Source: Actinokineospora baliensis
GTDB lineage: Bacteria > Actinomycetota > Actinomycetes > Mycobacteriales > Pseudonocardiaceae
NCBI RefSeq assembly: GCF_016907695.1
Contig: NZ_JAFBCK010000001.1
Span: forward strand, 7,242,001 to 7,306,000
Reading direction: 5' to 3'
Length of the DNA stretch: 64,000 nucleotides
The translations under genes were made by a program, and so were the position numbers. The number at the start of each line of letters is the position of its first letter. The first letter of the stretch is position 1. Below, piece by piece: positions 7,684 through 16,620 of the stretch. The notes beneath the pieces were generated by a model, which had not been told where the DNA came from, made no database searches, and saw nothing but the letters and a program-made list of their open reading frames with translations.

Positions 7684-8817
7684 CTACGTGACCGTTCCGC
7701 CCACGGTTTCCTTCAAGGAAGCCAGTTGAGCCGTCACCCGTGTTGAACGAACGTCACGCAATGCCGCGTCTGCTTGGCTTGCGAGATCACGAGCCCGCTC
7801 ACGTTCTCCCGTTGCTGCGTACACCTCGGCAAGGTCGATCATCCGCCCGGCCCGGCCTCGCAGTCGGTCAGTTCCCATGCGCGGCAACAGGTCTTCAAAG
7901 CGTCGGATCGCGTCGTGGTGTTCGCCGGCAGCCGCCAACGCCTGAGTGATGATCGAGTTGATGTGGTCCTGTGTCAGGAACCCCGCCCATTCGGGCACTT
8001 CTCCGCCACGAGACGCCAGCGTTTCCGCCTCCCGAATGTGTTGCAGAGCCTGCCCCCGGTCGCCAGAGCGAGCGAGATGCCCGGCCAAGCCCGCGTGGAG
8101 GTTCGCGCGCTCAAGGGAGCAGACGCGGCGGTCGGTGAGGGCGCCCTTGACCAGGTTCACGGCCTCGGACGGAAGCGCTTCCCCGATCTGCGCCGCGATG
8201 TTCAGCAGGACATGAGCGCGTAGGTCCGCGTCGGCGCCCGCGTCGGCGGTTCGCAGCGCCAAGGTCGAGAGCTGACGCGCGGAGTACGTCCGTCCCGCGT
8301 CGAAGTGCGTCCACGCTGTGCGATCTGCAAGCGCCCCAACGGCCCCGCACAAGGCAACTCGGGTGTCCTCGTGCATTCGGGCGTCTAGGAGGCTCACAGC
8401 CCACTTGAGGGCGCCTGCGGACAGGTCTGCGGCGACGGCGCCCCCAAAGCGCAGGTCCATCGTTGTGTAAACCGCTGTGGCTTGCTGGACGGCGGCCACC
8501 TCCGACCGCCCGACTATGCCGGGCTGGTCTGCTGTCGTCACGCCATCTAAGAGCCGCGCGAGAGGGTCTGTGGCCGAGGTGCCCGCGAGGACTGCTGCCG
8601 CCGCCGCGAGGAGTTCCCGTCGGTTCACGTCTTCCCCCAACCCTTGAACGCCAAGCGTTCGTTCGTAAGCGGCTATCAGGTCTGGCGTTGCTGTGCGCTC
8701 TCCAGTCTCGACCATGCCCAGCGTGGACTTGCTGTAGTGAACGCGGCTGGCGAGCGCGGACAGACTCAGCCCTGCGCCTAGTCGCGCTGCTCGCAGTACT
8801 CGCCCCGTCTCGTGCAC
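7684..8817 (-). CDS. XRE regulator with TPR-like C-terminal domain
   Basis: The 377-residue protein has an N-terminal HTH (RAARLGAGLSLSALASRVHYSKSTLGMVETGER). A long helical region follows with TPR-like repeats, best seen in RAHVLLNIAAQIGEAL, ANLHAGLAGHLARSGDRGQAL and RAGRMIDLAEVYAATGERE. GTG 8817 is chosen for its GGGGGAG site. It is divergent from the radical-SAM gene across 225 bases and is the obvious candidate regulator of that locus. Confidence 0.85.
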   Translation of the reverse strand: MHETGRVLRAARLGAGLSLSALASRVHYSKSTLGMVETGERTATPDLIAAYERTLGVQGLGEDVNRRELLAAAAAVLAGTSATDPLARLLDGVTTADQPGIVGRSEVAAVQQATAVYTTMDLRFGGAVAADLSAGALKWAVSLLDARMHEDTRVALCGAVGALADRTAWTHFDAGRTYSARQLSTLALRTADAGADADLRAHVLLNIAAQIGEALPSEAVNLVKGALTDRRVCSLERANLHAGLAGHLARSGDRGQALQHIREAETLASRGGEVPEWAGFLTQDHINSIITQALAAAGEHHDAIRRFEDLLPRMGTDRLRGRAGRMIDLAEVYAATGERERARDLASQADAALRDVRSTRVTAQLASLKETVGGTVT

Positions 8818-9042
8818 GCGGACCGCTCCCCCTGGTTGTGGACGGCTGTGGACGCCCAAGCTCTACCGATGACACTCCGCAACAGTCACGCTACTCCCGG
8901 GGCGCAAGCCTCCCGGACGGGCTGGGGCCGGTGATCTCTCCGAATGCCGACCTCAGCCCCCGGCCATCCGATTCGGGTTGGCTATCCACTGGCCCGCTGG
9001 GGGTACAGCCGATGAGAACAACGGCCAGGTGAGGGGATCAGC

Positions 9043-10191
9043 GTGCGCACGACAAGAAAGGGTCTATTCCTTCGCCCGCGATCACTAATTCTGCAACCCG
9101 AGACGCTATGCAATCTCGATTGCGGATACTGCTATCTACCGTTTCGGCACGAGCGGAACACGATGCCCATTTCGGTGGCGCGGGCAGTAGCGGACTCCAT
9201 TCGCCCTTGGGTCGCTTCTCGAACAGTCGATCTTTGTTGGCATGGCGGCGAACCGCTCGCAACAGGCAGGGACCACCTCGGAAGCCTAATCGACGCATTC
9301 GCCGGTCTGGACGTGAAGCACGGGGTGCAGACCAACGCCACCCTGATTGACAAGGCGTGGTGCGACTTCTTCAGCGAACATGACATGTACGTGGGTGTCA
9401 GTGTCGACGGATGGGCCTCAGACAATACGAACCGCGTGGATCGAGGTATGCGACCAGCATACGACAGGATCATGCGCGGGATTGAGCTCCTTCGCTCTCA
9501 TGGACATGAAGTGTTTGCGATTGCAGTAGTCTCGGACCCATCTCCTGAACGTGCGCGTCGCCTCTACTCGTTCGCGGTCGACGCTGGAATCACATCGCTA
9601 GGCGTCAACATCGAAGAGCAGGAAGGGGTCAACTCGTCGGTAAGGGCGCACGACCGCCAGTCGGTAGAAGAGTTCTGGTCGGAGCTTCTGTGTGCATGGA
9701 AGGCCAATCCGGCGACCCGGGTGCGCGAACTGGACAGGGCGCTTGGCTACATTCGCGAAGTGATGGAAAGCGATACGGGGATTCGTCGCGAAAGGCCGTT
9801 CATAGACCCGCTACCAACCGTGGCCTATGACGGCTCGGTGACACTCATCTCGCCAGAGCTAGCCGGATTCAGTTCGGACGACGGAAGCTTCTCCAGCGGA
9901 AACGTCCTCACTGACACCCTGTCCGAGATAATCGAGCGGTCAGCCGCAGACACGCCCTGGATCTCCGCCTTCTCGCGAGGAGTTGACGGTTGCGAAAGGA
10001 CGTGCCCCTACTTCGATTTCTGCGGAGGCGGGCATCCGGCAAACCGCTACTTCGAGCAAGGCCGCATGAGCGGCACCGAGACCGACTACTGCCGAAACAG
10101 CAAGATCGCACTATTTGAAGGGGTGCTGCAAGGTGTCCAACTCGATCCTGTTGGTACGTCGAATCCAGAGCCGCAGAACAGCGCTCGTTGA
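9043..10191 (+). CDS. amcB: Cyclophane-forming radical SAM/SPASM peptide maturase (AmcB-like)
   Basis: The 382-residue protein carries the radical-SAM motif CNLDCGYC (C23, C27, C30) and LCWHGGEPL. A C-terminal SPASM-type cysteine set (GCERTCPYFDFCGGGHPANRYF...DYC) would hold auxiliary Fe-S clusters. Enzymes of this type form carbon-carbon links between an aromatic residue and a side chain two residues on. The GTG follows GAGGGG. The precursor gene starts inside its 3' end in another frame. Its GC is visibly lower than that of neighbouring housekeeping genes. The AmcB assignment rests on the precursor's motif array and my memory of the family. Confidence 0.85.
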   Translation: MRTTRKGLFLRPRSLILQPETLCNLDCGYCYLPFRHERNTMPISVARAVADSIRPWVASRTVDLCWHGGEPLATGRDHLGSLIDAFAGLDVKHGVQTNATLIDKAWCDFFSEHDMYVGVSVDGWASDNTNRVDRGMRPAYDRIMRGIELLRSHGHEVFAIAVVSDPSPERARRLYSFAVDAGITSLGVNIEEQEGVNSSVRAHDRQSVEEFWSELLCAWKANPATRVRELDRALGYIREVMESDTGIRRERPFIDPLPTVAYDGSVTLISPELAGFSSDDGSFSSGNVLTDTLSEIIERSAADTPWISAFSRGVDGCERTCPYFDFCGGGHPANRYFEQGRMSGTETDYCRNSKIALFEGVLQGVQLDPVGTSNPEPQNSAR

Positions 10192-10324
10192 CCTGCTGCG
10201 CCTGGCCGGTGCACTGCCCACGCCGTCCAGCAGATGGAACAACGATCCGACGTGGGACAACGTCACGGGGGGCGGCGGCTTCGACAATCGCCCCGGTTGG
10301 GACAACTGGAGCAACAAGCGGTAG
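10133..10324 (+). CDS. amcA: Multiple-cyclophane RiPP precursor (AmcA-like), 63 aa
   Basis: GTG 10133 opens a leader VSNSILLVRRIQSRRTALVD and a core rich in aromatic-X-Asn triplets: W35-N-N, W41-D-N, F50-D-N, W56-D-N, W59-S-N. These are the signature of three-residue cyclophane formation by radical-SAM/SPASM enzymes. The Gly run (46-49) separates core segments. The ribosome site lies in the maturase gene, which overlaps by 59 bases. A longer TTG start at 10115 is possible but less likely. No protease or exporter gene is adjacent. Confidence 0.82.
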   Translation: MSNSILLVRRIQSRRTALVDLLRLAGALPTPSSRWNNDPTWDNVTGGGGFDNRPGWDNWSNKR

Positions 10325-10337
10325 CCATACGGACCGC

Positions 10338-11051
10338 CTAGGGCACGACGATCAGGCCGGCTTCTGTCGCAAGTTGAACTGCTAGGGCGCTGGCCTGATC
10401 GCCGTAGATTCGAGCTCCGTGTAGGGTAAGCAAGCCACGAACGCCCACCAGTCTTGATTCAGTGAGATCACAGCCGGTAGCGCGAGTGGCATCAAACTCG
10501 GTTTCAATTAGTTCGCAGTCGTCGAAGACAACATTGGACAAGTCACCCGCGAGTACGCTCTCACGAAACGAGCACCGTCGAAATATGACGGCGTTCTTCA
10601 CTTTCTCGAACCTGACTGTTGCGTAGTCGAACCGACATTCCTCCGCGTACAAGTCAACTGCTTGGGCAATCGCGAGGCGAAGGCCGATCGCTTGCGAGCG
10701 GAAGATTTCCGTCCGCCTGGCGGTCTCCACGGAAACAGAAGCGTTCGAGAGATTGACATCCTCGCATCGGACATTTGAAAGTTCGACGGGGTCAAGCCGC
10801 GCCCCTGAAAGATCGATCTCCGACATGAGCACGGCCGACAGCGCCCCTTCACCGACAACGCCTGATTGGTCACTACGCGCGAGGCGCACATCCCGATAAT
10901 CGAACTCTCCCCGAAAGTTGGGTGACTCATCGAGTAGGTCGTCGTCGATGGCCGCGCGCTGAATCGACTTGCCTGCGACTGTCAGGAACTCCATGCGGAC
11001 AAGATAGCGCATCGTCGCCCCGCTCGGAGAGGTGACACGCGGCCGATACAC
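10338..11051 (-). CDS. Pentapeptide-repeat protein next to the cyclophane RiPP
   Basis: The 237-residue protein has degenerate A(D/N)LXX-type repeats through most of its length (EIDLSGARLDPVELSNV, DVNLSNASV, DLYAEECRFDYATV, VVFDDCELIETEF, GCDLTESRLVGV), predicting a right-handed beta helix. GTG 11051 follows GGAGGG at seven bases. It is convergent with the precursor, 13 bases apart. Related proteins (MfpA, McbG, Qnr) protect DNA gyrase, so it could be self-immunity for the RiPP; that role is inference. Confidence 0.85.
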   Translation of the reverse strand: MYRPRVTSPSGATMRYLVRMEFLTVAGKSIQRAAIDDDLLDESPNFRGEFDYRDVRLARSDQSGVVGEGALSAVLMSEIDLSGARLDPVELSNVRCEDVNLSNASVSVETARRTEIFRSQAIGLRLAIAQAVDLYAEECRFDYATVRFEKVKNAVIFRRCSFRESVLAGDLSNVVFDDCELIETEFDATRATGCDLTESRLVGVRGLLTLHGARIYGDQASALAVQLATEAGLIVVP

Positions 11052-11239
11052 AGAAAGGCCCTCCGCACATAGCGACCTTGGTTTCCGGGTAGTGACCCGT
11101 GGACAATGGCGGTGCCGCTAATTGTCGGGGAGCCGTTCCGGCTGTACATGCGAACTGCGGCAGGCCAGTCGCGCGTTCGAGTTCGTGAGCCAAAGGTGCC
11201 TTTCCGCTCGCCCAATGGCCGGTTCAGGTGGCCGGCTCC

Positions 11240-11358
11240 AATGCCGAGCGGATGACCTACTGGCTCGCCGGGTTCCACGAGACGGAGGTCGAGCGGAACA
11301 CCTGCGAACCCGAGTGCGCCCCACCTGCGTCGACTGGCGCAAGAGCACGGGCGAGTAG
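11240..11358 (+). pseudogene. Imm1 gene remnant with internal deletion
   Basis: Two blocks match the intact Imm1 gene at 6701. Bases 11258-11283 are identical to 6977-7002 (YWLAGFHET), and 11317-11339 are identical to 7079-7101 (PTCVDW). The spacer is 33 bases here and 76 in the intact gene, a 43-base loss that shifts the frame. The N-terminal two thirds are missing. The fragment marks the right end of the accessory island. Confidence 0.8.
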
Positions 11359-11365
11359 TGCCCGG

Positions 11366-12664
11366 TCAGGTTCGGGTGAGGGTCATGGGGAGGTTGTCCA
11401 TCGGGACGGGGAGGGCGGTGGGGTCCCAGCGAACTTCGTAGCCGGGGGGTAGGTGCCAGCGGCGGGACAGCAACAGCTGGTGCAGCAGGGTTTTCACCTC
11501 GTACATCCCGAACCGCAGGCCGATGCACTTGTGCGCGCCCGCCCCGAACGGCAGCCAGTTGTAGCGAGGGATCTCCCCGGCGAACCGCAGAGGATCGAAG
11601 CGGTGCGGATCCGGCCAGTACTCGGGGAGCAGGTGGTTGAGCCACAGCGTCACCGCGACCAGGGTCCCGGCAGGCACGAAGTGGCCCTGGATCTCGGTGT
11701 CGGCGATCGCCCGCCTGGCGGGTGACGGCACCGGGGTCACCAGGCGCAGGGACTCCCGGATGACCATGTCGAGCACCTCGAGCCGGTCGAGGTCGGCGAC
11801 CGGCAGAGGGCCCGAGCAGACCGCGCGGGCCTCTTCGCGGGCCTGTTCCTGCCACTCGGGGTGCAGGCCGAGGTGGTACAGCACGGCGGTCGTGGTGATG
11901 GTGGCGGTGTCGTGCGCGGCCATCATCAGGAAGATCATGTGGTTGACGACGTCCTCCTGGCTGAACGTCGAGCCGTCCTCCAGGCGGGCGTGACACAGGG
12001 CCGTGAACAGGTCGTCGCCCACCCGCTCCTGGCTCATCCCGGCGCGGAAGTACTCCTCCAGCCGCCGCCTGCCGCGCAGCCCGGCCGACCAGCGGCCGCC
12101 GGGGACGGGGAAGCGGACGATCGAGGTGCCCGCGCGGACCACGCCGATGAACGCCTCGTTCAGCCGGGGATCGCTCGGCTCCCCCATGAACACCTCGGCG
12201 GCGACGTCCAAGGTCAGCGACTTGAGGGCGGGGTAGACGTCGAGGTGTTCCGGCCACGTCGGGATCTCCCGGTGGACGACCTCGGCGGTCCTGGCGACGT
12301 AGGCGCTGACGCGCGGGGCGGTGAACGCCTCCTGCATCAGCCTGCGGTGGAACAGGTGCTCGTCGAAGTCCAGCAGCATCAGGCCGCGGGGGAAGAACTT
12401 CTCCAGGAAGAACGCCCACCCGTCCTGCGAGAACGCCTTGTCCTTGTTGACGAACACCTCCCGCGCCGCCTCCGGCCCCACGGCGGCGACCATCTTGGTG
12501 CCGAACATGTTCGCCCACGACACCGGCCCGTACCTGCGGTACCGCTCGAGCTGCAGGTCCACCCCCCGCCGCAACATCGGCACCGTGTGCCCCAGCACCG
12601 GCCACCCGCTGTCCCCCATGACCGGCTTCAACCCGGCGGGCGCCACCGCCAGCTCACGCACCAT
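11366..12664 (-). CDS. Cytochrome P450
   Basis: The 432-residue monooxygenase has the I-helix MAAHDTATI, the K-helix ESLR and the heme loop FGAGAHKCIG, with C380 as thiolate ligand. The proline-rich N-terminus (PVLGHTVPML) and length resemble CYP110/120-like bacterial P450s rather than the short CYP105 type. No ferredoxin is adjacent and the substrate is unknown. Its own start is at 12664, and the Fn3 gene ends 22 bases upstream on the same strand. Confidence 0.93.
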   Translation of the reverse strand: MVRELAVAPAGLKPVMGDSGWPVLGHTVPMLRRGVDLQLERYRRYGPVSWANMFGTKMVAAVGPEAAREVFVNKDKAFSQDGWAFFLEKFFPRGLMLLDFDEHLFHRRLMQEAFTAPRVSAYVARTAEVVHREIPTWPEHLDVYPALKSLTLDVAAEVFMGEPSDPRLNEAFIGVVRAGTSIVRFPVPGGRWSAGLRGRRRLEEYFRAGMSQERVGDDLFTALCHARLEDGSTFSQEDVVNHMIFLMMAAHDTATITTTAVLYHLGLHPEWQEQAREEARAVCSGPLPVADLDRLEVLDMVIRESLRLVTPVPSPARRAIADTEIQGHFVPAGTLVAVTLWLNHLLPEYWPDPHRFDPLRFAGEIPRYNWLPFGAGAHKCIGLRFGMYEVKTLLHQLLLSRRWHLPPGYEVRWDPTALPVPMDNLPMTLTRT

Positions 12665-12686
12665 CTCCCGAAACTAGCACCGACCG

Positions 12687-15260
12687 TCACGACCACACAG
12701 CGGGTGCGACGCTGAAGGAGCTGGAGCCGCTGGGGTTGACCGCGGCGATGCTGATCAGGCTTTCCGTGCCCAGGCCGAGCGCGTTGGCCACGGCCGCGGG
12801 CACCGTCATGCCCACGCCTGCCGCTCGGCCGAGGACGTACGGCAGGGGGCTTTCCTCGTTGGGGTCCGACACCACCAGCACGTAGCCGGTCACGGTGCCC
12901 GCGGGCGCCGTCCACGCGATCACGACGTCGCTGTTGGCGGCTCGGGTGACCGTCGCACCGGTGGGCGGCTCCGGGGCCAACGATCCTATATGGACAGTGG
13001 CGGTGCCCTCGGCGGCCGGGCAGTCACCGGTGGCGCTCTGCTTGACGACCACGTGGTCGACGGTGTGGGCGCCGCCCCTCGGTGGGGTGTAGCGGCCCGC
13101 GCTGTTGACGTTGCCCTTGCCGCCCGGGGCCAGTTCCCACCGCGTCGGCGGCCTATCCCCCGCACAGTCGGACAGGTGTCGGGAGGCGGTCAGCTGGACC
13201 GATCCGCGCGAGTCCGGTGCGACCAGCGTGGCGGGTGGGTCGACGGCCACGAGCGGGAACTCGCCGCTGGAGTGCCAGATGTTGTAGCTGGTGCTCCAGA
13301 GGTTCAGCTCGTACTCCAGCTTCACGATCTTGACGTCCAGCTTGAACTTGACCTTCGCGGCCAGGGTGAGGTCGATGGTGGCCCACGGGCTGGCCGTGGG
13401 CTCGGCGCGCAGGGTGAAGCCGGGTTCGAAGCTCAAACCCGGCCCCACCACACCGAACAGCAGCAGGTCGAGGCTGCCTTCGATGCCGAATCCAGTCTCG
13501 ATCGAGCCGGTCATGGTCGGGTTGACCGCGAGTGCGGCGTCGGTGCCGAGCTTCTGGCCGTGCCAGGAGCCGTCGTAGGTCAGGCCGCCGCCGAAGGTCT
13601 GGTCGTAGGTCGCTTCGACGGAGAACGCGACCGAGGCGTCGAAGGAGGCCCGCAGTTCGACGGTCAGCGTCGGCACGAACACGATGGGCCCGATGGTGAT
13701 CGCGCCGAGCCGCAGGTTCGCGATCGGCTTCTTCTCCGCGCCGACGTGCAGGTTGCCCTCCAGGTCGAACCCGACCGATGTCGCCACCCTGGTCGTGGCG
13801 GCGAACGACATCCGCGGCCGCAGCCAGCTGAACCACAGCTTGGCCTCGATGTGCGGCGTCAGGGTGTACTGCAGCACCCCCTCACCGGTGATGCCCGCAG
13901 ACACCCCGCCGTCCTTGCTCTCCTCCTTGAGCTCGATGCCGAGGTTGACCGAGTGCTGGTACTCGGAGTCCTCGACCGTGACCCGCGCCCCGGGCAGCCG
14001 GGACTGGACCCGCACGTCGTCGAAGGACTCCTCGGGGATGGCGATGGTCATGTCGCCGTCGTCGATGGCGTCGTCGAGGCTCGCGTTGGCCGTGGTGAAC
14101 GTCTTGCCGTCGGCGCTGACCGCGGTGACCGTGCGCAGGGCGCCGGTCGGCGCGTGGGTGGTCTCGCCGATCACCAGCACCTTGCCGACAGCGGGCGCCT
14201 CGGCGGGCGGCGCGGTGAACTCCACCGAGTTCGCGTTCAGGTCGACCAGCGTGGCCAGGGTCGCGTCGGACAGCACTACCGCGTTGTCGGTGTAGCTAAG
14301 AGCCGGACCTGCCGTGACGGTCTCGCTCGCGTCCCCTGCTCCTCGCGCGTCGGTCATAGGCGTGACGGTGATGGCGTAGTGGCCCGCCGGGGCGAGGTTG
14401 ACGAGTTGGTAAGAGGTGGTGTCACGCCCGGACGCCGAGAACGATGCCTGCACACCGTTGTTGTCGGTCGTGTCGACGCGGTAGCCGGTGATGGGGGTGC
14501 CGCCGTCGTCCTCTGGTGGCACCCAGCTGACCTCGATCGTCTTGCCGTCGGTACCAACCGGGACGGCCATGACGTCGGTGACCGCCTTCGGCGTGTACGG
14601 GGTCGTGGGCGTGGCCTTGGGCCGGTGGTCCCGCAGCTGCGGTTTGCTGACGCCGACGTCGTTCTTGGCCTGCACGGTCACCGTGTACTCGGTGCCGTTC
14701 TCCAGGCCGGTAACGGTGGTCTCGTGCACGTCGCCCGCGGTGCCGACCAGGACGTGGCCCGGTTCGAGGATGACGATGTACTTGGTCACCGGGGAACCGC
14801 CGCTGTTGGCGGGGTTCCACCGCACGAACAGGCTCCGGTCGCGGCCGAACACGCTGTGGACGGTGGGCGCGAGCGGCTCGGTGGGCGGCCTGGGCTTGAC
14901 GAACTCCGAGGGTTCCGAACTGGGCGACGTCACGCCGTAGCTGGTCTCCACGGCGGTGACCGAGTAGGCGGTGCTGTTGTCCAGGCCGGTGATGACGCCG
15001 TGCGCCGCGTCGACTCCGGGGTCGTTGACGCGCGCGACCGTGACCGTCTGACCGCCGGGTTGGGCGGTGAGCACGACCTTGGCCTCCGGGTCGGCACCCG
15101 CGCCGCGGACGAAGGAGACGTCCAGCGCGCCGTTGAGCGGGTAGACCTCGGTGATGGCGGGTGCCTGCACACCGACCGGCATGCCGGCCGCGACGGGAGC
15201 CGCGGTGAGCGGGAGGGCGATCGCGGCGAGTAGGCACAGGACGGTGCGGCTGGTGTGCAC
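12687..15260 (-). CDS. Large secreted fibronectin type III protein
   Basis: The 857-residue product starts with a signal peptide (to about residue 27, LTAAPVAAG). It has three N-terminal Fn3 domains (about 33-125, 130-220, 228-325), a long central beta-rich region (about 400-690) without recognised catalytic motifs, and another Fn3-like domain at the end (about 760-857). It is probably an extracellular binding or structural protein. Because the central part contains LYWF-rich antiparallel strands, a carbohydrate- or surface-binding role is only a guess. Confidence 0.85.
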   Translation of the reverse strand: MHTSRTVLCLLAAIALPLTAAPVAAGMPVGVQAPAITEVYPLNGALDVSFVRGAGADPEAKVVLTAQPGGQTVTVARVNDPGVDAAHGVITGLDNSTAYSVTAVETSYGVTSPSSEPSEFVKPRPPTEPLAPTVHSVFGRDRSLFVRWNPANSGGSPVTKYIVILEPGHVLVGTAGDVHETTVTGLENGTEYTVTVQAKNDVGVSKPQLRDHRPKATPTTPYTPKAVTDVMAVPVGTDGKTIEVSWVPPEDDGGTPITGYRVDTTDNNGVQASFSASGRDTTSYQLVNLAPAGHYAITVTPMTDARGAGDASETVTAGPALSYTDNAVVLSDATLATLVDLNANSVEFTAPPAEAPAVGKVLVIGETTHAPTGALRTVTAVSADGKTFTTANASLDDAIDDGDMTIAIPEESFDDVRVQSRLPGARVTVEDSEYQHSVNLGIELKEESKDGGVSAGITGEGVLQYTLTPHIEAKLWFSWLRPRMSFAATTRVATSVGFDLEGNLHVGAEKKPIANLRLGAITIGPIVFVPTLTVELRASFDASVAFSVEATYDQTFGGGLTYDGSWHGQKLGTDAALAVNPTMTGSIETGFGIEGSLDLLLFGVVGPGLSFEPGFTLRAEPTASPWATIDLTLAAKVKFKLDVKIVKLEYELNLWSTSYNIWHSSGEFPLVAVDPPATLVAPDSRGSVQLTASRHLSDCAGDRPPTRWELAPGGKGNVNSAGRYTPPRGGAHTVDHVVVKQSATGDCPAAEGTATVHIGSLAPEPPTGATVTRAANSDVVIAWTAPAGTVTGYVLVVSDPNEESPLPYVLGRAAGVGMTVPAAVANALGLGTESLISIAAVNPSGSSSFSVAPAVWS

Positions 15261-15366
15261 TGGAACTCCTTCGACGAGGATCCGGCACAGTCACCGTCGC
15301 GCGCCCGGGGTGCCCCGAGCGGGACCACCACCTGTCCGAGTGGTCAGAACCGCCCAACAGAGCCGG

Positions 15367-16518
15367 TCAAGCCTGGAGCACTGCGGCGACCAGGCCAGCC
15401 AGCTCAGCCGCGAGGCCGGGGCGGGTCGCGAGTCTGCCGGTTCGGGGGAGGTCGTTGACGATGGTTAGGGCGGCGTGGACGGTTACGCGGGCCGCCGCTT
15501 CCGACATAGGTCGGGTTTCTCGTAGTAGGCGGACCCATTCCGCTACATAACCCCGTTGCAGTGCGCGTAGTTCTTTGGCGTCGCGCTCGGAGAGGTTCAT
15601 CAGTTGGGTCGTATAGACGGCGATGAGGTCGTCTGAGCGCATGACCGTGTCGACATAAGAGCGGGCGAGGCGTCTTAGGGCGTCGGCAGGGGTTGAGGCG
15701 GTTGAGAGGGAGTCCTCTAGGCCCCAGCGCAGGCGGTCGGCCATGCGGCGGCTGGCGGCCAAGAGGATGTCGGACTTTGAGGCGAAGTGCCTATAGACGC
15801 TCGGGCCTGCGATACCGGTCGCGGCGCCGATGTCTTCCATGCTCACCGAGGGGAAGCCGCGCTCGCGGAACAAGCGGGTCGCAGAGGTCAGCAGTTCTTC
15901 GCGCCGGGTTGGGGCTGGGCCGCCGCGCCAGACAGGGGCGGCTACTCCAACGGCTATAGGCGCTCGGATCACTGCTTCGGCAAGGGACGCCAAGAGCTCC
16001 GCGAACTCCTCAGTGGGCAGGTCGACCCGGTGGTCGCCGACGCTGCCGTACACGCTCAGGGCCGCGAAGCACAGGAGGTCGGCCTCGCCCGCGTCCAGTG
16101 ACGGGCGCAACCGGCGGAGCCCGGTCATCCACTGGCCGAGCAGTGCACCCACCCGGCGGCGGATCTCTTTCTGGTCGCCTTGGTGCAGGTGTCGGCCCTG
16201 CCACCGCCACAGGGCGGTCAGCGCCCGTTGCTCGATCGAGACCTCGGCGGCGGTCAGCAGCAGCGGCCGCAGGGCCCGCTCCGGGTCGGCCTCGGCCAGC
16301 TCGACCGGTTCGGCGAGCCGCTCCGCGAGGCGGTCGATGCCGGTGAGCAGGACGAACCCGAGCACGTCCTGCTTGTTCTGGAAGTGCCGGTACAGCGCGG
16401 GCCCGGTCACCCCGGCCGCCGCGGCGATGTCGTTCACGCCGACCGCGTGGTAGCCGCGCTTGCCGAACAGCTCGGCGGCGGCCGAGGCGAGCTCGGCCTT
16501 GCGACTGCGCCGGGGCAT
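15367..16518 (-). CDS. Tandem-domain TetR-family regulator
   Basis: The 383-residue protein contains two TetR units in one chain. The first HTH is at about 8-50 (LASAAAELFGKRGYHAVGVND...ALYRHF) and the second at about 205-255 (LLTSATRLFRERGFPSVSMED...SVYRHF). It is divergent from the fadA-fadB operon over 144 bases and so probably controls it, with acyl-CoA as a likely ligand. Codons AGA, AGG, ATA and CTA cluster in its 3' half, unlike the 5' half. Confidence 0.9.
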   Translation of the reverse strand: MPRRSRKAELASAAAELFGKRGYHAVGVNDIAAAAGVTGPALYRHFQNKQDVLGFVLLTGIDRLAERLAEPVELAEADPERALRPLLLTAAEVSIEQRALTALWRWQGRHLHQGDQKEIRRRVGALLGQWMTGLRRLRPSLDAGEADLLCFAALSVYGSVGDHRVDLPTEEFAELLASLAEAVIRAPIAVGVAAPVWRGGPAPTRREELLTSATRLFRERGFPSVSMEDIGAATGIAGPSVYRHFASKSDILLAASRRMADRLRWGLEDSLSTASTPADALRRLARSYVDTVMRSDDLIAVYTTQLMNLSERDAKELRALQRGYVAEWVRLLRETRPMSEAAARVTVHAALTIVNDLPRTGRLATRPGLAAELAGLVAAVLQA

Positions 16519-16589
16519 CGGGCCTCCTCGCGGGGTTCGCGCTGGTCAGGGTGAGAGCGGAGTTACAACGGTAGGGCGAACCCCGATCG

Positions 16590-16620
16590 TTGACAACCAG
16601 TCGTTACCGGCGAGTATGTT
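16590..16620 (+). promoter_or_regulatory. Candidate fadA promoter
   Basis: TTGACA (16590-16595) and TATGTT (16615-16620), 19 bases apart, sit upstream of the thiolase start in the spacer shared with the tandem TetR gene. Spacing is slightly long, so the call is tentative. Confidence 0.45.

Noticed and set aside
8931..9032. Small GTG ORF of 33 codons just before the radical-SAM gene
   Set aside because: It could be a leader, but there is no clear ribosome site, aromatic motif or family resemblance; the real precursor lies after the maturase gene.
10982..11237. Possible short genes or deaminase remnant left of the broken Imm1 copy
   Set aside because: Frames on both strands are short; one plus-strand frame (near 11106) has a faint GEPF similarity to the deaminase tail, too weak to support a call.
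12990..15233. 747-codon open frame opposite the Fn3 protein gene
   Set aside because: The translation is low-complexity Gly/Arg/Val without domains, while the minus strand encodes a signal peptide and clear Fn3 domains.
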